Shown: in pieces, positions 1-7,945 of the stretch | How positions within the stretch are numbered: the first letter of the stretch is position 1 | Layout: every line of letters starts with the position of its first letter | Program-made: the position numbers and the translations under genes | Source: Bacillota bacterium | GTDB lineage: Bacteria; Bacillota; Clostridia; Acetivibrionales; DSM-1351 | Assembly: GCA_023397905.1 (NCBI GenBank) | Contig: JAEWSZ010000066.1 | Span: 1-21,376, forward strand | Direction: 5' to 3' | Length of the DNA stretch: 21,376 nucleotides | Notes under the pieces: model-generated | What the model was told of the DNA's origin: nothing | Database searches by the model: none | Seen by the model: the letters and a program-made list of their open reading frames with translations, nothing else

Positions 1-891
1 AAGGAAGCCTTTAAAATAATGGATGCCGCGCTGGATGCAGGCGTAAATTTCTTTGATACTGCAAACATCTACGGCTGGGGCAAAAATGCGGGGACCACCG
101 AAAGCATCATAGGCCGCTGGTTTGCCCAGGGCGGCGGCAGAAGGGAACGGGTGGTCCTTGCCACAAAGGTGCACGAGGATATATGCGATCCCACCGACGG
201 CCCCAATTCCGCGGCGGGTTTGTCGGCCTACAAGATAAAGCGCCATTTTGAAGGCTCTTTGAAAAGGCTTCAGACCGATTATGTTGAGCTTTACTACATG
301 CACCACATAGACAGAAATGTGACCTGGGATGAATTGTGGCAGGCCTTCGAGGTGCTTGTGGACCAGGGCAAGATATGTTATGTGGGCTCCAGCAATTTTG
401 CGGGCTGGGATATGGCTGTAGCCCAGGCGGAAGCAAAGGCAAGGCACTTCCTGGGAATAGTATGCGAACAGCACAAGTATAATCTGAACTGCAGGCTGCC
501 CGAATTAGAGGTGATTCCCGCAGCGAAAGCCCACGGTATAGGCATTATCCCATGGAGCCCCCTGGACAGCGGACTGCTGGGAAGCAATGCCTTAAAGGCA
601 GCCGGGAGGAGAAGCAGGCAGTCACAGGAGAGAATTGAAAAGCAAAGGCATCAATTGGAGCAGTTCAGCGCACTTTGCAGGGAACTGGGCGAGCGTGAGG
701 ACAATGTGGCCCTGGCATGGCTGATGGCAAATCCCGCGGTAACAGGCCCCGTAACAGGCCCCAGAACGCTGGAACAGTTTGAACAATCCCTGAGGTCGGT
801 TGAAATCGTGCTTGACGAAACCGTACTGAAAAGACTGGATGAAATTTTCCCTGGACCGGGAGGAGTGACGCCCACGGCTTATGCCTGGTAA
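1..891 (+). CDS. Aldo/keto reductase, 5'-truncated by the window edge
   Basis: NAD(P)H-dependent oxidoreductase of the aldo/keto reductase superfamily, a cytosolic TIM barrel that reduces sugar or small aldehydes and ketones. The frame is open to base 1 (KEAFKIMDAALDAG...), so the ATG at 19 is an internal Met, and roughly the first 30-40 residues lie outside the window. The catalytic tetrad is visible: Asp and Tyr in FFDTANIYGWG, Lys in LATKVH and His in YYMHHID. The late segments PWSPLDSGLL and NPAVTGPVTGPRT fit the Kv-beta/YghZ-like branch. It ends in TAA 12 nt before a hairpin repeat and 116 nt before the sugar-kinase start, on the same strand, so it may belong to the same catabolic locus. 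The family is certain; the substrate is not predictable. Confidence 0.9.
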   Translation, partial: KEAFKIMDAALDAGVNFFDTANIYGWGKNAGTTESIIGRWFAQGGGRRERVVLATKVHEDICDPTDGPNSAAGLSAYKIKRHFEGSLKRLQTDYVELYYMHHIDRNVTWDELWQAFEVLVDQGKICYVGSSNFAGWDMAVAQAEAKARHFLGIVCEQHKYNLNCRLPELEVIPAAKAHGIGIIPWSPLDSGLLGSNALKAAGRRSRQSQERIEKQRHQLEQFSALCRELGEREDNVALAWLMANPAVTGPVTGPRTLEQFEQSLRSVEIVLDETVLKRLDEIFPGPGGVTPTAYAW

Positions 892-902
892 AAGTTTTGA
901 TT

Positions 903-941
903 AAAGTCAATTACTATTGGCTTTCAACCGTAATTGACTTT
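903..941. repeat. Hairpin repeat copy A
   Basis: Perfect 12-bp inverted repeat: AAAGTCAATTAC at 903-914 pairs with GTAATTGACTTT at 930-941, around a 15-nt loop that contains GGCTTTCAACC. The same arms and the same internal GGTTGAAAGCC-type core recur at 16141-16184, 16306-16368 and, as a half copy, 17427-17452, so this is a dispersed element rather than a chance palindrome. It sits between the aldo/keto reductase stop and the FGGY kinase start. No T-run follows, so it is not a typical intrinsic terminator. Confidence 0.75.
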
Positions 942-962
942 GGTAATACAATATATTTATAT
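934..962 (+). promoter_or_regulatory. Possible promoter using the right arm of repeat A
   Basis: TTGACT at 934-939, within the right arm of the hairpin repeat, has TTATAT (957-962) 17 nt downstream. This could be a sigma-A promoter for the FGGY kinase at 1008. The -10 match is only moderate and the region is AT-rich, so this is a weak prediction. Confidence 0.3.
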
Positions 963-1007
963 GGTTTATGGCGGTACGATTTCATTGTGTACGAGGTGTT
1001 GTATTAT

Positions 1008-2531
1008 ATGGGTAATTATATTCTGGCACATGATCTGGGAACAAGCGGCAACAAGGCGACCTTGTATGATTTTGACGGAAAGCTGCATTCAAGCGTGGTA
1101 TATGCGTACGACACATATTATCCCGGCCCCGGATGCGTGGAACAGGACCCGGCGGATTGGTGGAAAGCGGTTTGCATATCCACAAAACAGCTGATTGAAA
1201 AAGCGGGTATAAATAAAAATGAGGTGGCATGTATCACTTTCAGCGCTCAGATGATGGGCTGCCTTCTGGTGGACGGGGAAGGAAATCCGCTCCGGAATTC
1301 AATCATATGGGCGGATACGCGTGCTGTGAAGCAGGAGAAATTCATGCAGTCTGTCCTGAGCATGGAGCATGCGTACAAAATAACGGGCCACAGGATCAGC
1401 GCCTCCTACTCCGCAGCCAAGATGCTGTGGATAAAGGACAATCTGCCTGAAATATACAATGGAGCGTACAAGTTTCTGCAGGCCAAGGACTATATAATAT
1501 TCAGGCTCACGGGAAATTTTGTGACGGATTACAGCGATGCGTCGGGTACAAACCTGTTTGATATAAATACCAGGGAATGGTCAGACGACATTTTAAAAGC
1601 TGTGGGGATCAGAAGGGACATACTTCCTGACGCACATGCTTCAACGGATATGGCGGGAAGGGTCACGGAAAAGGCGGCCGCCGAAATAGATCTTCTGTCA
1701 GGGACTCCGGTAATCACAGGCGGAGGGGACGGAAGCTGTGCGGCGGTGGGCGCAGGGGTAGTGGAACAGGGAAAGGCTTATAATGTGGTGGGTTCCTCCT
1801 CCTGGGTGGCGCTTGCAACTGAAAAGCCCATTTACGACAGTGATATGAGGACCTTCAACTGGGTGCATCTGGACCCGGATATGTATTCGCCCTGCGGAAC
1901 CATGCAGACGGCGGGGTACTCCCTGAACTGGCTTAAAAATACTCTTTGTGATATGGAAGTGATGGAAGCGGGGCAAAAAGGCGTAAATCCCTACGGCATA
2001 ATCGACAACAGGGTGCTGAATTCACCGCCGGGAGCCAACTCTCTGCTGTTTCTGCCATATTTGCTGGGAGAGCGCAGTCCCAGATGGAACCCAGACGCCA
2101 AAGGAGCCTTCATAGGCTTGAAAATGACCAGCACAAAGGACGACATCCTGCGCTCTGTGCTGGAGGGAGTAGGGTACAATCTCAGGGTCATACTTGAGAT
2201 ATTCTATAATTATACGGCAGTCAACGAGGTAACGGTTATAGGCGGCGGTGCAAAGGGAATGGTATGGCTGCAGATACTGGCCGATATCTGGCAGAAGCCC
2301 GTTTTGATACCTGAATTTATGGAAGAAGCCACTTCAATGGGAGCAGCCGTATGCGGCGGTATTGGAATAGGCGCTTTTAAAGATTTCAAGGTCATAAATA
2401 AGTTCAACAGGGTCAGGAGCCGGATACTGCCGCGGCCTGAATATGCGGATGTTTACAATAAACTATTCGGTATATTCAATGAGACCTATGAGGCACTGAA
2501 GCCAATTTACAACAGACTTTCCGGCTTGTAG
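1008..2531 (+). CDS. FGGY-family carbohydrate kinase (xylulokinase-like)
   Basis: ATP-dependent cytosolic sugar kinase of 507 residues, the usual FGGY length. The first phosphate-binding loop is HDLGTSGNKATLYDFDG near residues 8-24, followed by VEQDPADWW, which is typical of the xylulokinase branch. The second actin-like domain contains the NVVGSSSWVALAT loop and the adenosine motif VIGGGAKGMVWLQILADIW near the C-terminus. I chose ATG 1008 because GAGGTG (993-998) lies 9 nt upstream and the protein then begins directly with the ATPase motif. An in-frame TTG at 897 would add residues encoded by the hairpin repeat. It is followed by a GntR repressor gene and then the transporter operon, suggesting phosphorylation of the imported or processed sugar. 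Substrate unknown: xylulose, another ketose or a polyol are possible. Confidence 0.88.
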   Translation: MGNYILAHDLGTSGNKATLYDFDGKLHSSVVYAYDTYYPGPGCVEQDPADWWKAVCISTKQLIEKAGINKNEVACITFSAQMMGCLLVDGEGNPLRNSIIWADTRAVKQEKFMQSVLSMEHAYKITGHRISASYSAAKMLWIKDNLPEIYNGAYKFLQAKDYIIFRLTGNFVTDYSDASGTNLFDINTREWSDDILKAVGIRRDILPDAHASTDMAGRVTEKAAAEIDLLSGTPVITGGGDGSCAAVGAGVVEQGKAYNVVGSSSWVALATEKPIYDSDMRTFNWVHLDPDMYSPCGTMQTAGYSLNWLKNTLCDMEVMEAGQKGVNPYGIIDNRVLNSPPGANSLLFLPYLLGERSPRWNPDAKGAFIGLKMTSTKDDILRSVLEGVGYNLRVILEIFYNYTAVNEVTVIGGGAKGMVWLQILADIWQKPVLIPEFMEEATSMGAAVCGGIGIGAFKDFKVINKFNRVRSRILPRPEYADVYNKLFGIFNETYEALKPIYNRLSGL

Positions 2532-2573
2532 AATGAAAGGTATGCTTCAGTTTTATTTACAGGCATCAAAAAG

Positions 2574-2605
2574 TTATAGAAAATTAGCAATTTTTGGAGT
2601 ATAAT
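2574..2605 (+). promoter_or_regulatory. Candidate promoter of the GntR gene
   Basis: A consensus -10 hexamer TATAAT lies at 2600-2605 in the 152-nt gap between kinase and regulator. The matching -35 region is poor (around TTATAG at 2574-2579). The transcript would start roughly 70 nt before the GntR start codon. Confidence 0.45.
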
Positions 2606-2622
2606 ATTTCGTTGTAAATACA

Positions 2623-2640
2623 TTATGATATTATTCATAA
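2623..2640. promoter_or_regulatory. Palindrome, candidate GntR auto-operator
   Basis: TTATGA (2623-2628) and TCATAA (2635-2640) form a perfect 6-bp inverted repeat with spacer TATTAT, 17 nt after the candidate -10 box and 43 nt before the GntR start. The position suits repression of the regulator's own transcription. The role is inferred; the same palindrome was not found upstream of the transporter operon. Confidence 0.35.
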
Positions 2641-2683
2641 AACTCAGGTATATAAATTTAAAAGGAAAGCAAGGGAATTGGTA

Positions 2684-3439
2684 ATGGATTTAAAAAGCGG
2701 ACTTTACAAATTGGACAAAAATATACCGATACCTCTGTACTATCAATTAAAAAAGCTGCTTATTGACGAAATCACCGGCAACCGGCTGAAATTAGGCGAC
2801 AGCATACCTACGGAGGCTGAGTTCTGTGAGTACCTGGGTATCAGCAGGCCAACCATACGGCAGGCCTTGAGCGAGCTTGTTTCAGAAGGGTATTTGCAAC
2901 GGCTTAAGGGAAAGGGAACATTTGTATCCAAGCCCAAAATAGACGAGCGGTTTTTCCAGCATCTTCAAAGCTTTAACAACGAGATGGTCCAGAAGGGTCT
3001 AAAACCGTCGACACAGGTGCTTGACCTGAAGGTCATAAAAGGTATAGCGGGTATCTGCGAAAAGCTCAATGTGGATGTGGAGGATGAGCTTGTTTATCTG
3101 AGAAGAGTGAGATATGCAGATGACGAGCCCGTAGTATACCTTGAAACATACCTTCCGTACAGGTATTGCAGGGGGATCACCGGAGAGGACTTCGTTGACA
3201 ATTCATTATATTCCGTGCTGGAAGAGAAATACAATATTAAAATCTTCAAGGTCGTAAGAAAGATCGAGGCCGTAAATGCCGATGACAATGTGGCGAAACT
3301 CCTTCATATAAAAAGGAATCAGGCCCTGTGTCTGGTAAGGACTACGGCATACACGGAAGATAACATACCTTCGGAGTATTCCATCGCAAGATACCGCGGG
3401 GACAGGAACCAATTTACCGTCGAGCTTTACAGAGGCTGA
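2684..3439 (+). CDS. GntR-family (HutC/UTRA) transcriptional regulator
   Basis: 251-residue DNA-binding repressor. Residues about 13-82 are a GntR winged helix-turn-helix (IPLYYQLKK, then SIPTEAEFCEYLGISRPTIRQAL, ending in the GKGTFV wing). Residues about 95-248 form the UTRA effector-binding domain (VYLRRVRYADDEPVVYLETYLP, ending SEYSIARYRGDRNQFTVEL). UTRA repressors usually sense a sugar or sugar phosphate made by the pathway they control, so local control of the transporter/catabolic operon is likely. Start choice: ATG 2684 has AGGG 8 nt upstream; a TTG at 2678 would add two residues and is less likely. Confidence 0.92.
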   Translation: MDLKSGLYKLDKNIPIPLYYQLKKLLIDEITGNRLKLGDSIPTEAEFCEYLGISRPTIRQALSELVSEGYLQRLKGKGTFVSKPKIDERFFQHLQSFNNEMVQKGLKPSTQVLDLKVIKGIAGICEKLNVDVEDELVYLRRVRYADDEPVVYLETYLPYRYCRGITGEDFVDNSLYSVLEEKYNIKIFKVVRKIEAVNADDNVAKLLHIKRNQALCLVRTTAYTEDNIPSEYSIARYRGDRNQFTVELYRG

Positions 3440-3685
3440 CGGAGTCAAAGTATTTATCTTTTTTTATTAATATATGTAATGACAAAAGAACATAAAGAGT
3501 TAATAAAATAATAATTATATGACAAAAAAGTAAAATAAAATGTTGGGCAATATAAATAAAGCCTGAATAAGCATTAATTTGCTTATTACATATAACATTA
3601 TAAATTTTCTGAGAGGGGGTTAATTGTAATTATATCTATTGGTAACACTACAAATTCCTATTTTAGAAAACCGGGAGGAAAAATC
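3440..3685. promoter_or_regulatory. AT-rich regulatory gap before the transporter operon
   Basis: 246 nt of very AT-rich DNA that must hold the main promoter of the uptake and catabolism operon. Visible structure: a 7-bp inverted repeat AATAAGC (3566-3572) / GCTTATT (3581-3587) with an 8-nt spacer, a plausible repressor site; a direct repeat ATGACAAAA at 3479-3487 and 3519-3527, exactly 40 bp apart; and a T-rich stretch after the GntR stop (around 3459-3467) without a convincing stem. No -35/-10 pair stands out. The ribosome site GGGAGGA is at 3672-3678. Confidence 0.4.
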
Positions 3686-5050
3686 ATGAAGAAAAATTTA
3701 GCTTTCAAAAAAATGGTTGGTCTTACAGCAGCAGTGGCTATGACGGTGACAATGTTTGCCGGCTGCGGAAGCAATACGGACCAGGCAACGCAGAGCACAC
3801 AGCCTGGCCAGAGCTCGGGAAGCACGGATTTGGCCGGCAGCACATCGGGAACCGCAAGCCTGAAGGGCGAAATTACCCAGTGGGTATGGGGCGATTATGA
3901 GAAGAAGGGCGCTGTGGATTTTAACAAGTATTTCCCCGATATTAAAGTAAATTATGTTATGGTTCCCCAGAACGACTACTTCAAAAAATTGCAGACAACT
4001 GCCGCTTCAAACGGCGAAATGCCGGATGTGGCAAACCTTGAAATGACGGCAAGAGGAAGTCTTGCAAACCTGGACATATGGGAAAAGCTGGACGCTGCTC
4101 CATACAACCTGAACAAGGATGATCTGGTACCTTTTGCACTTCCTATTTCGGAAAACAAAAAAGGCGATGTGGTCTGTGTCCAGATCGATAACTGCGTAGG
4201 CGGCTATGCTTATAACCGTGACCTGGCAAAGAAATATTTCGGCACAGACGATCCGGACCAGCTGGAAAAAATACTTACGAGCTGGGACGTATATGTGCAG
4301 AAGGGTAAGGAAATCAGTGAAAAGAGCGGCGGAAAGAACTTCCTGTTCGCGGGTTCCGACGACGCTTACTATGCACTGATCGGTTCATATACAAAAGAGC
4401 CCTGGGTCAAGGATAAAAAGCTGAATCTGGATACTACGGTACTGCCTACCCTGAAATATGTGGAACAGCTGGTGAAGGATAAGTCTTTGGGCAAATATGT
4501 AATGTGGACTCCCGCATGGAACTCATCCTTTGCGTCCAATACTGTCGTTTTCTATGCGGCGCCTATCTGGTTCGTACCTTTCGTAATGAAATCCAACGAT
4601 AAGGATGCAAGCGGAAAATACGGCCTTATCACACCTCCGAACGGAGGCTACAGCTGGGGCGGAACCGCTTATGGCATTCCAAAGGCAAGCAAGAACAAGG
4701 AACTGGCATGGACGTACATCAAATGGTTTACAATGTCCGAGGAAGGAGCCGAGGGTTTCCTGAAAGCACAGGGCGTACCTACCCTGTATTCAAAAGCTTA
4801 TGAAACGGACCTGTATACAAATGATTCAAACAAGGATCCGTATTTCGGAGGACAGAATATTCTCCAGAAATATATGGAAATAGGTAAGAATCCAAATACA
4901 CAGACAAGGCCTATGACAGAATACGACGCCGGTATATATGATTCCATCGTAACCGTACTCAGGGCAATGGATCAGGGACTTTCAGCGGATGAAGGCCTGG
5001 TAAAGCTTAAAGGGGACGTAGTAAAAAAATTCCCGGAATTACAGCAGTAA
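3686..5050 (+). CDS. ABC transporter sugar-binding lipoprotein (family 1 extracellular solute-binding protein)
   Basis: 454-residue substrate-binding lipoprotein for a CUT1-type sugar ABC importer, anchored outside the cytoplasmic membrane. It has a lysine-rich start, a hydrophobic signal peptide and a lipobox FAGC with Cys27 as lipidation site, then a Ser/Thr/Gly/Gln-rich linker to about residue 55. The mature domain has family 1 binding-protein features: ITQWVWGDYEKKG at its start, PDVANLEMTARGSLANL, and a late NKELAWTYIKWFTMSEEG segment. Start ATG 3686 follows a strong GGGAGGA site. It is the first gene of the operon and is separated from the permease genes by a stem-loop that could favour higher expression of the binding protein. 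CUT1 proteins usually bind di- or oligosaccharides. The ligand is not identifiable. Confidence 0.92.
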   Translation: MKKNLAFKKMVGLTAAVAMTVTMFAGCGSNTDQATQSTQPGQSSGSTDLAGSTSGTASLKGEITQWVWGDYEKKGAVDFNKYFPDIKVNYVMVPQNDYFKKLQTTAASNGEMPDVANLEMTARGSLANLDIWEKLDAAPYNLNKDDLVPFALPISENKKGDVVCVQIDNCVGGYAYNRDLAKKYFGTDDPDQLEKILTSWDVYVQKGKEISEKSGGKNFLFAGSDDAYYALIGSYTKEPWVKDKKLNLDTTVLPTLKYVEQLVKDKSLGKYVMWTPAWNSSFASNTVVFYAAPIWFVPFVMKSNDKDASGKYGLITPPNGGYSWGGTAYGIPKASKNKELAWTYIKWFTMSEEGAEGFLKAQGVPTLYSKAYETDLYTNDSNKDPYFGGQNILQKYMEIGKNPNTQTRPMTEYDAGIYDSIVTVLRAMDQGLSADEGLVKLKGDVVKKFPELQQ

Positions 5051-5055
5051 TGAAT

Positions 5056-5093
5056 ATGAGGGAGGGGTTATTTGTGCAATAACCCCTTCTCAT
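5056..5093 (+). promoter_or_regulatory. Intercistronic stem-loop after the binding-protein gene
   Basis: AGGGGTTAT and ATAACCCCT form a 9-bp stem with loop TTGTGCA, extended past a small bulge by ATGAG/CTCAT. It starts 6 nt after the binding-protein stop. There is no U-run afterwards, so it is more likely a 3'-end stabiliser or partial terminator, common between binding-protein and permease genes, than a full terminator. Confidence 0.65.
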
Positions 5094-5158
5094 AAGATAT
5101 TCCAACATACATGGTTTCTTTACATTCAACAATATTTATAAAGGTGAAGGTGAGATGA

Positions 5159-6115
5159 TTGGTTAAGAATATAGCTTTCAGGACCGGACAATCAGGCAAT
5201 GGCATTTCATCAGGAAAAATTAACATAGGAACAAAAATAGCCCCGTATATTTTTATATCTCCGTATTTTTTAATATGGATTGCTTTTACCATATTTCCTA
5301 TATTGTTTACGTTTTATATAAGCCTGACCCACTGGAACGGGTTTGACGAGAGAGTTTTCGTCGGTTTTCAGAATTATGCCAATTTAATAAAGGATACAAG
5401 ATTCTACAGCGCTTTGGGCAACACGCTCCTGTTTATGCTGATGATCATTCCCATACAGATTTTCCTCGGAATGATTGTGGCAGCTATGTTAAGCAGCAAA
5501 AGAATGATAGCGAAAGACACGTTCAGACTGTTCAATTTCCTGCCCTATCTTACGACGCCTGTGGCTCTCGGATTGATTTTCGGTATTCTTTTTGATTATC
5601 AGTTCGGAAATGTCAATGCGGTGCTGTCGTCTTTGGGGTTAATAAAAGAGAATATAAACTGGCTTGGAGAACCTTGGCCGTCAAGAATAATGATAAGCAT
5701 GATCACTGTTTGGAGATATTACGGCTACACCTCGATCCTGTTTTTAGCCGGTATAACCAACATAAATCCCGAGTTGTATGAAGCGGGGGATATCGACGGG
5801 GCAAACCCCGTGCAGAAATTTTTCAGAATAACTATTCCGCTTCTGAAACCGGTTTTTGTATTTGTAGTACTTACAACCATGATAGGCTGCTTCCAGATAT
5901 TTGAAGAACCGTTTATGATGTTTACCTCCCAGGGCCAGGCGCTGGTGGGTGGACCGGATAACGCCAGCCTCACAGGTATATGGCTCATGTATGACACCGC
6001 TTTCGGTACGGTTATGAATTTCGGTTACGGATCGTCCATCGCATACGGCCTGTTCATATTTATAGGAGTTTTGACGCTCATTACCAACTATTTCATGAGA
6101 AGAGGTGAGGATTGA
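5159..6115 (+). CDS. ABC sugar permease, MalF/UgpA-like
   Basis: 318-residue integral membrane subunit of the CUT1 importer (binding-protein-dependent transport inner-membrane family). About six transmembrane segments are visible, the first near residues 30-52 (YFLIWIAFTIFPILFTFYI). The cytoplasmic EAA loop, which docks the ATPase, reads EAGDIDGANPVQKFFRITIP near residues 206-225. I use the TTG at 5159: AAGGTGAG lies 4-5 nt upstream, and the nearby ATG at 5155 is in another frame and terminates at once. Its stop overlaps the next gene's start by one base (TGATG at 6113-6117), indicating translational coupling. No ATPase gene accompanies it, so it probably uses a shared MsmX/UgpC-type ATPase encoded elsewhere. 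Confidence 0.92.
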   Translation: MVKNIAFRTGQSGNGISSGKINIGTKIAPYIFISPYFLIWIAFTIFPILFTFYISLTHWNGFDERVFVGFQNYANLIKDTRFYSALGNTLLFMLMIIPIQIFLGMIVAAMLSSKRMIAKDTFRLFNFLPYLTTPVALGLIFGILFDYQFGNVNAVLSSLGLIKENINWLGEPWPSRIMISMITVWRYYGYTSILFLAGITNINPELYEAGDIDGANPVQKFFRITIPLLKPVFVFVVLTTMIGCFQIFEEPFMMFTSQGQALVGGPDNASLTGIWLMYDTAFGTVMNFGYGSSIAYGLFIFIGVLTLITNYFMRRGED

Positions 6116-6936
6116 TGTCAAAGAACAGAGGGCTTGCCATTATAGGTTTTATTTTTATTACATTAGTATCAATTGTTGCGATTTTGCCCTTCTATGCCAT
6201 GCTGATCATGGGGACCTACTATACCAATGATCTTTTTACGGGTATGAAGTTCATCCCCGGCAATTATCTGGGCGAAAATATAAAAACCCTGTTTACCATA
6301 GACATCCTCTCATTTTACAGGAATTCCATCGTCGTTGCGGGAGGTTCCGCTTTATTGACGGTTATTGTCTGTGCAATGGCGGGCTTTGCCTTTGCAAAAT
6401 ACAAATTTGTACTGAAAAAAACGCTGTTTTCCTCAGTTATGGTCACAATGATGATCCCAATGCAGCTTGGACTGGTGGCTTTTGTTATTGAAATGCAGGC
6501 CATAGGCTGGAGAAACTCCCTGCTGCCGCTGATAGTACCTCCTGCGGCCAGCGCCTTTGGAGTTTTCTGGATGACCTCCTTTGCAAGCTCCGCAATTCCG
6601 GATGAAGTAATGGAAAGCGCCAGGATAGACGGCTGCAATGAGTTTACACTGTTTTTCAAAATAGCGCTGCCATTTATGAAAGCAGCCTGTATGACCCTGG
6701 CCCTTCTGGCTTTCCTATGGTCATGGAACAACCTGCTGACGCCGCTGGTGGTCATCAGCAATGAGAAGCTGTATACCATTCCCCTGGGAATACGCCAGCT
6801 GTCGTCTACCTTCAGGAACGACATTGCGGCGCAGGTATTGGGGCTGTCGGTAACAACGCTGCCTATTCTCATTTTATTTTCCATTTTTTCAAAGAGCCTG
6901 ATAAGCGGCTTATCGGCAGCGGCTGTCAAGGGATAG
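6115..6936 (+). CDS. ABC sugar permease, MalG/UgpE-like
   Basis: Second membrane subunit of the importer, 273 residues with about six transmembrane helices. The EAA loop reads ESARIDGCNEFTLFFKIALP, and the preceding FGVFWMTSFASSAIPDE segment is characteristic of the MalG side. ATG 6115 is chosen because GAGGTG (6102-6107) lies 7 nt upstream and the start overlaps the upstream stop by one base; a TTG at 6112 would sit too close to the ribosome site. It forms a heterodimer with the preceding permease. The next gene begins 39 nt downstream. Confidence 0.92.
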   Translation: MSKNRGLAIIGFIFITLVSIVAILPFYAMLIMGTYYTNDLFTGMKFIPGNYLGENIKTLFTIDILSFYRNSIVVAGGSALLTVIVCAMAGFAFAKYKFVLKKTLFSSVMVTMMIPMQLGLVAFVIEMQAIGWRNSLLPLIVPPAASAFGVFWMTSFASSAIPDEVMESARIDGCNEFTLFFKIALPFMKAACMTLALLAFLWSWNNLLTPLVVISNEKLYTIPLGIRQLSSTFRNDIAAQVLGLSVTTLPILILFSIFSKSLISGLSAAAVKG

Positions 6937-6975
6937 CCGATTAAAAATAACAAATTACCGGAAGGGGGAGCATTT

Positions 6976-7935
6976 GTGTTTGATAAATTGTCCATTGGGT
7001 TGTGGGTGATGGATTCGGCCTACAGCTACGACGTGTCAAAGGACACCGCCTTGCAGAAAATCGGGAAGGCTTCTGAGATCAGCGGCCTGAACGGCGTAGA
7101 GCTGGTTTACCCGACTCATGTGAATGAAAATAATTACAAGGAAGTCAAAAAACTGTGTGATGAAAAGGGAATCCAGGTTATGTCGGTAAATCCCAACGTG
7201 TGGGATGGGGATGACTTCAGGAAGGGCGCTTTTACATCAGGAGATCCTGCCGCACGCAGAAGGGCGGTAGAGTATTCCAAGGCCGCCTGTGACCTTGGCA
7301 GGGAGCTGGGCGCGGGCCAGATGTGCTTATGGCCGGGCCAGGACGGTTTTGATTATCCCTTTCAGGATAACTATGAAGACTTATGGAAGTATGAAATGGA
7401 AGGCATAAAAGAAGTTGCCGACTATGACAGGAATTATAAGATCGCCATCGAGTATAAAGCCAGGGAGCCCAGAAGCCATATATTACTGGACAGCACCAGT
7501 ACCGTCCTCCTGTTTTCAAAGCTTATCAACGCTGAAAATGTTGGAATCAATCTGGATTTCGGACACGCCCTGCTGGCAAGGGAAAATCCCGGAGAAGCGG
7601 TGGTCAGGTCCATGAATGCAAACAAGCTCTATGGAGTCCATATTAATGACAACTACGGAAGCACGGATGAAGATATGATTTTTGCATCTGTCCATCACAT
7701 GGAAACTCTCGAATTTATTTACTATCTCAAAAAATTGAACTATGACGGATGGATCTCGCAGGAGTTCGATTCACGGAAAGTGGACCCTGTAAAAGCCTGC
7801 AGCCATTGCTTCAATACCCTGAAGGCCTTTGAAAACACAGTGGAAAAGCTGGATATGAAAGCCCTGCTGGAAGCGCAGAGAAGCTCGGATTTCCTGGAAA
7901 GCCAAAAAATAATAAGCAAAGCGTTGCTAGGATGA
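6976..7935 (+). CDS. Sugar phosphate isomerase/epimerase-like TIM-barrel protein
   Basis: 319-residue cytosolic protein of the xylose-isomerase-like TIM-barrel superfamily (AP endonuclease 2 fold), which interconverts aldoses/ketoses or epimers using a divalent metal. Expected ligands at strand ends are visible: Glu159 (IAIEYK), Asp194 (NLDFGH), His222 (HIND) and Glu263 (SQEFD), with His197 and Asp225 nearby. The WPGQDGFDYPFQ loop and IEYKAREPR recall sugar isomerases of the L-rhamnose isomerase/tagatose epimerase type more than endonucleases. The start is GTG 6976, preceded by AGGGGGAG (6963-6970). It lies between the permeases and the glycosidase, so it probably isomerises a monosaccharide released from the imported glycan. 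Exact sugar unknown. Confidence 0.82.
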   Translation: MFDKLSIGLWVMDSAYSYDVSKDTALQKIGKASEISGLNGVELVYPTHVNENNYKEVKKLCDEKGIQVMSVNPNVWDGDDFRKGAFTSGDPAARRRAVEYSKAACDLGRELGAGQMCLWPGQDGFDYPFQDNYEDLWKYEMEGIKEVADYDRNYKIAIEYKAREPRSHILLDSTSTVLLFSKLINAENVGINLDFGHALLARENPGEAVVRSMNANKLYGVHINDNYGSTDEDMIFASVHHMETLEFIYYLKKLNYDGWISQEFDSRKVDPVKACSHCFNTLKAFENTVEKLDMKALLEAQRSSDFLESQKIISKALLG

Positions 7936-7945
7936 GGGTGACCAT

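Noticed and set aside
903..941. Repeat A as an intrinsic terminator for the aldo/keto reductase
   Set aside because: The stem is AT-rich and followed by only TTTGG-type sequence, and the element recurs in non-terminator positions.
897..1007. In-frame upstream extension of the sugar kinase
   Set aside because: It would be translated through the hairpin repeat, lacks family similarity, and the ATG at 1008 has a good ribosome site and gives the standard FGGY N-terminus.
6315..6995. 226-codon open frame on the - strand
   Set aside because: Antisense shadow of the MalG-like permease, which has clear family motifs; no ribosome site or homology signs.
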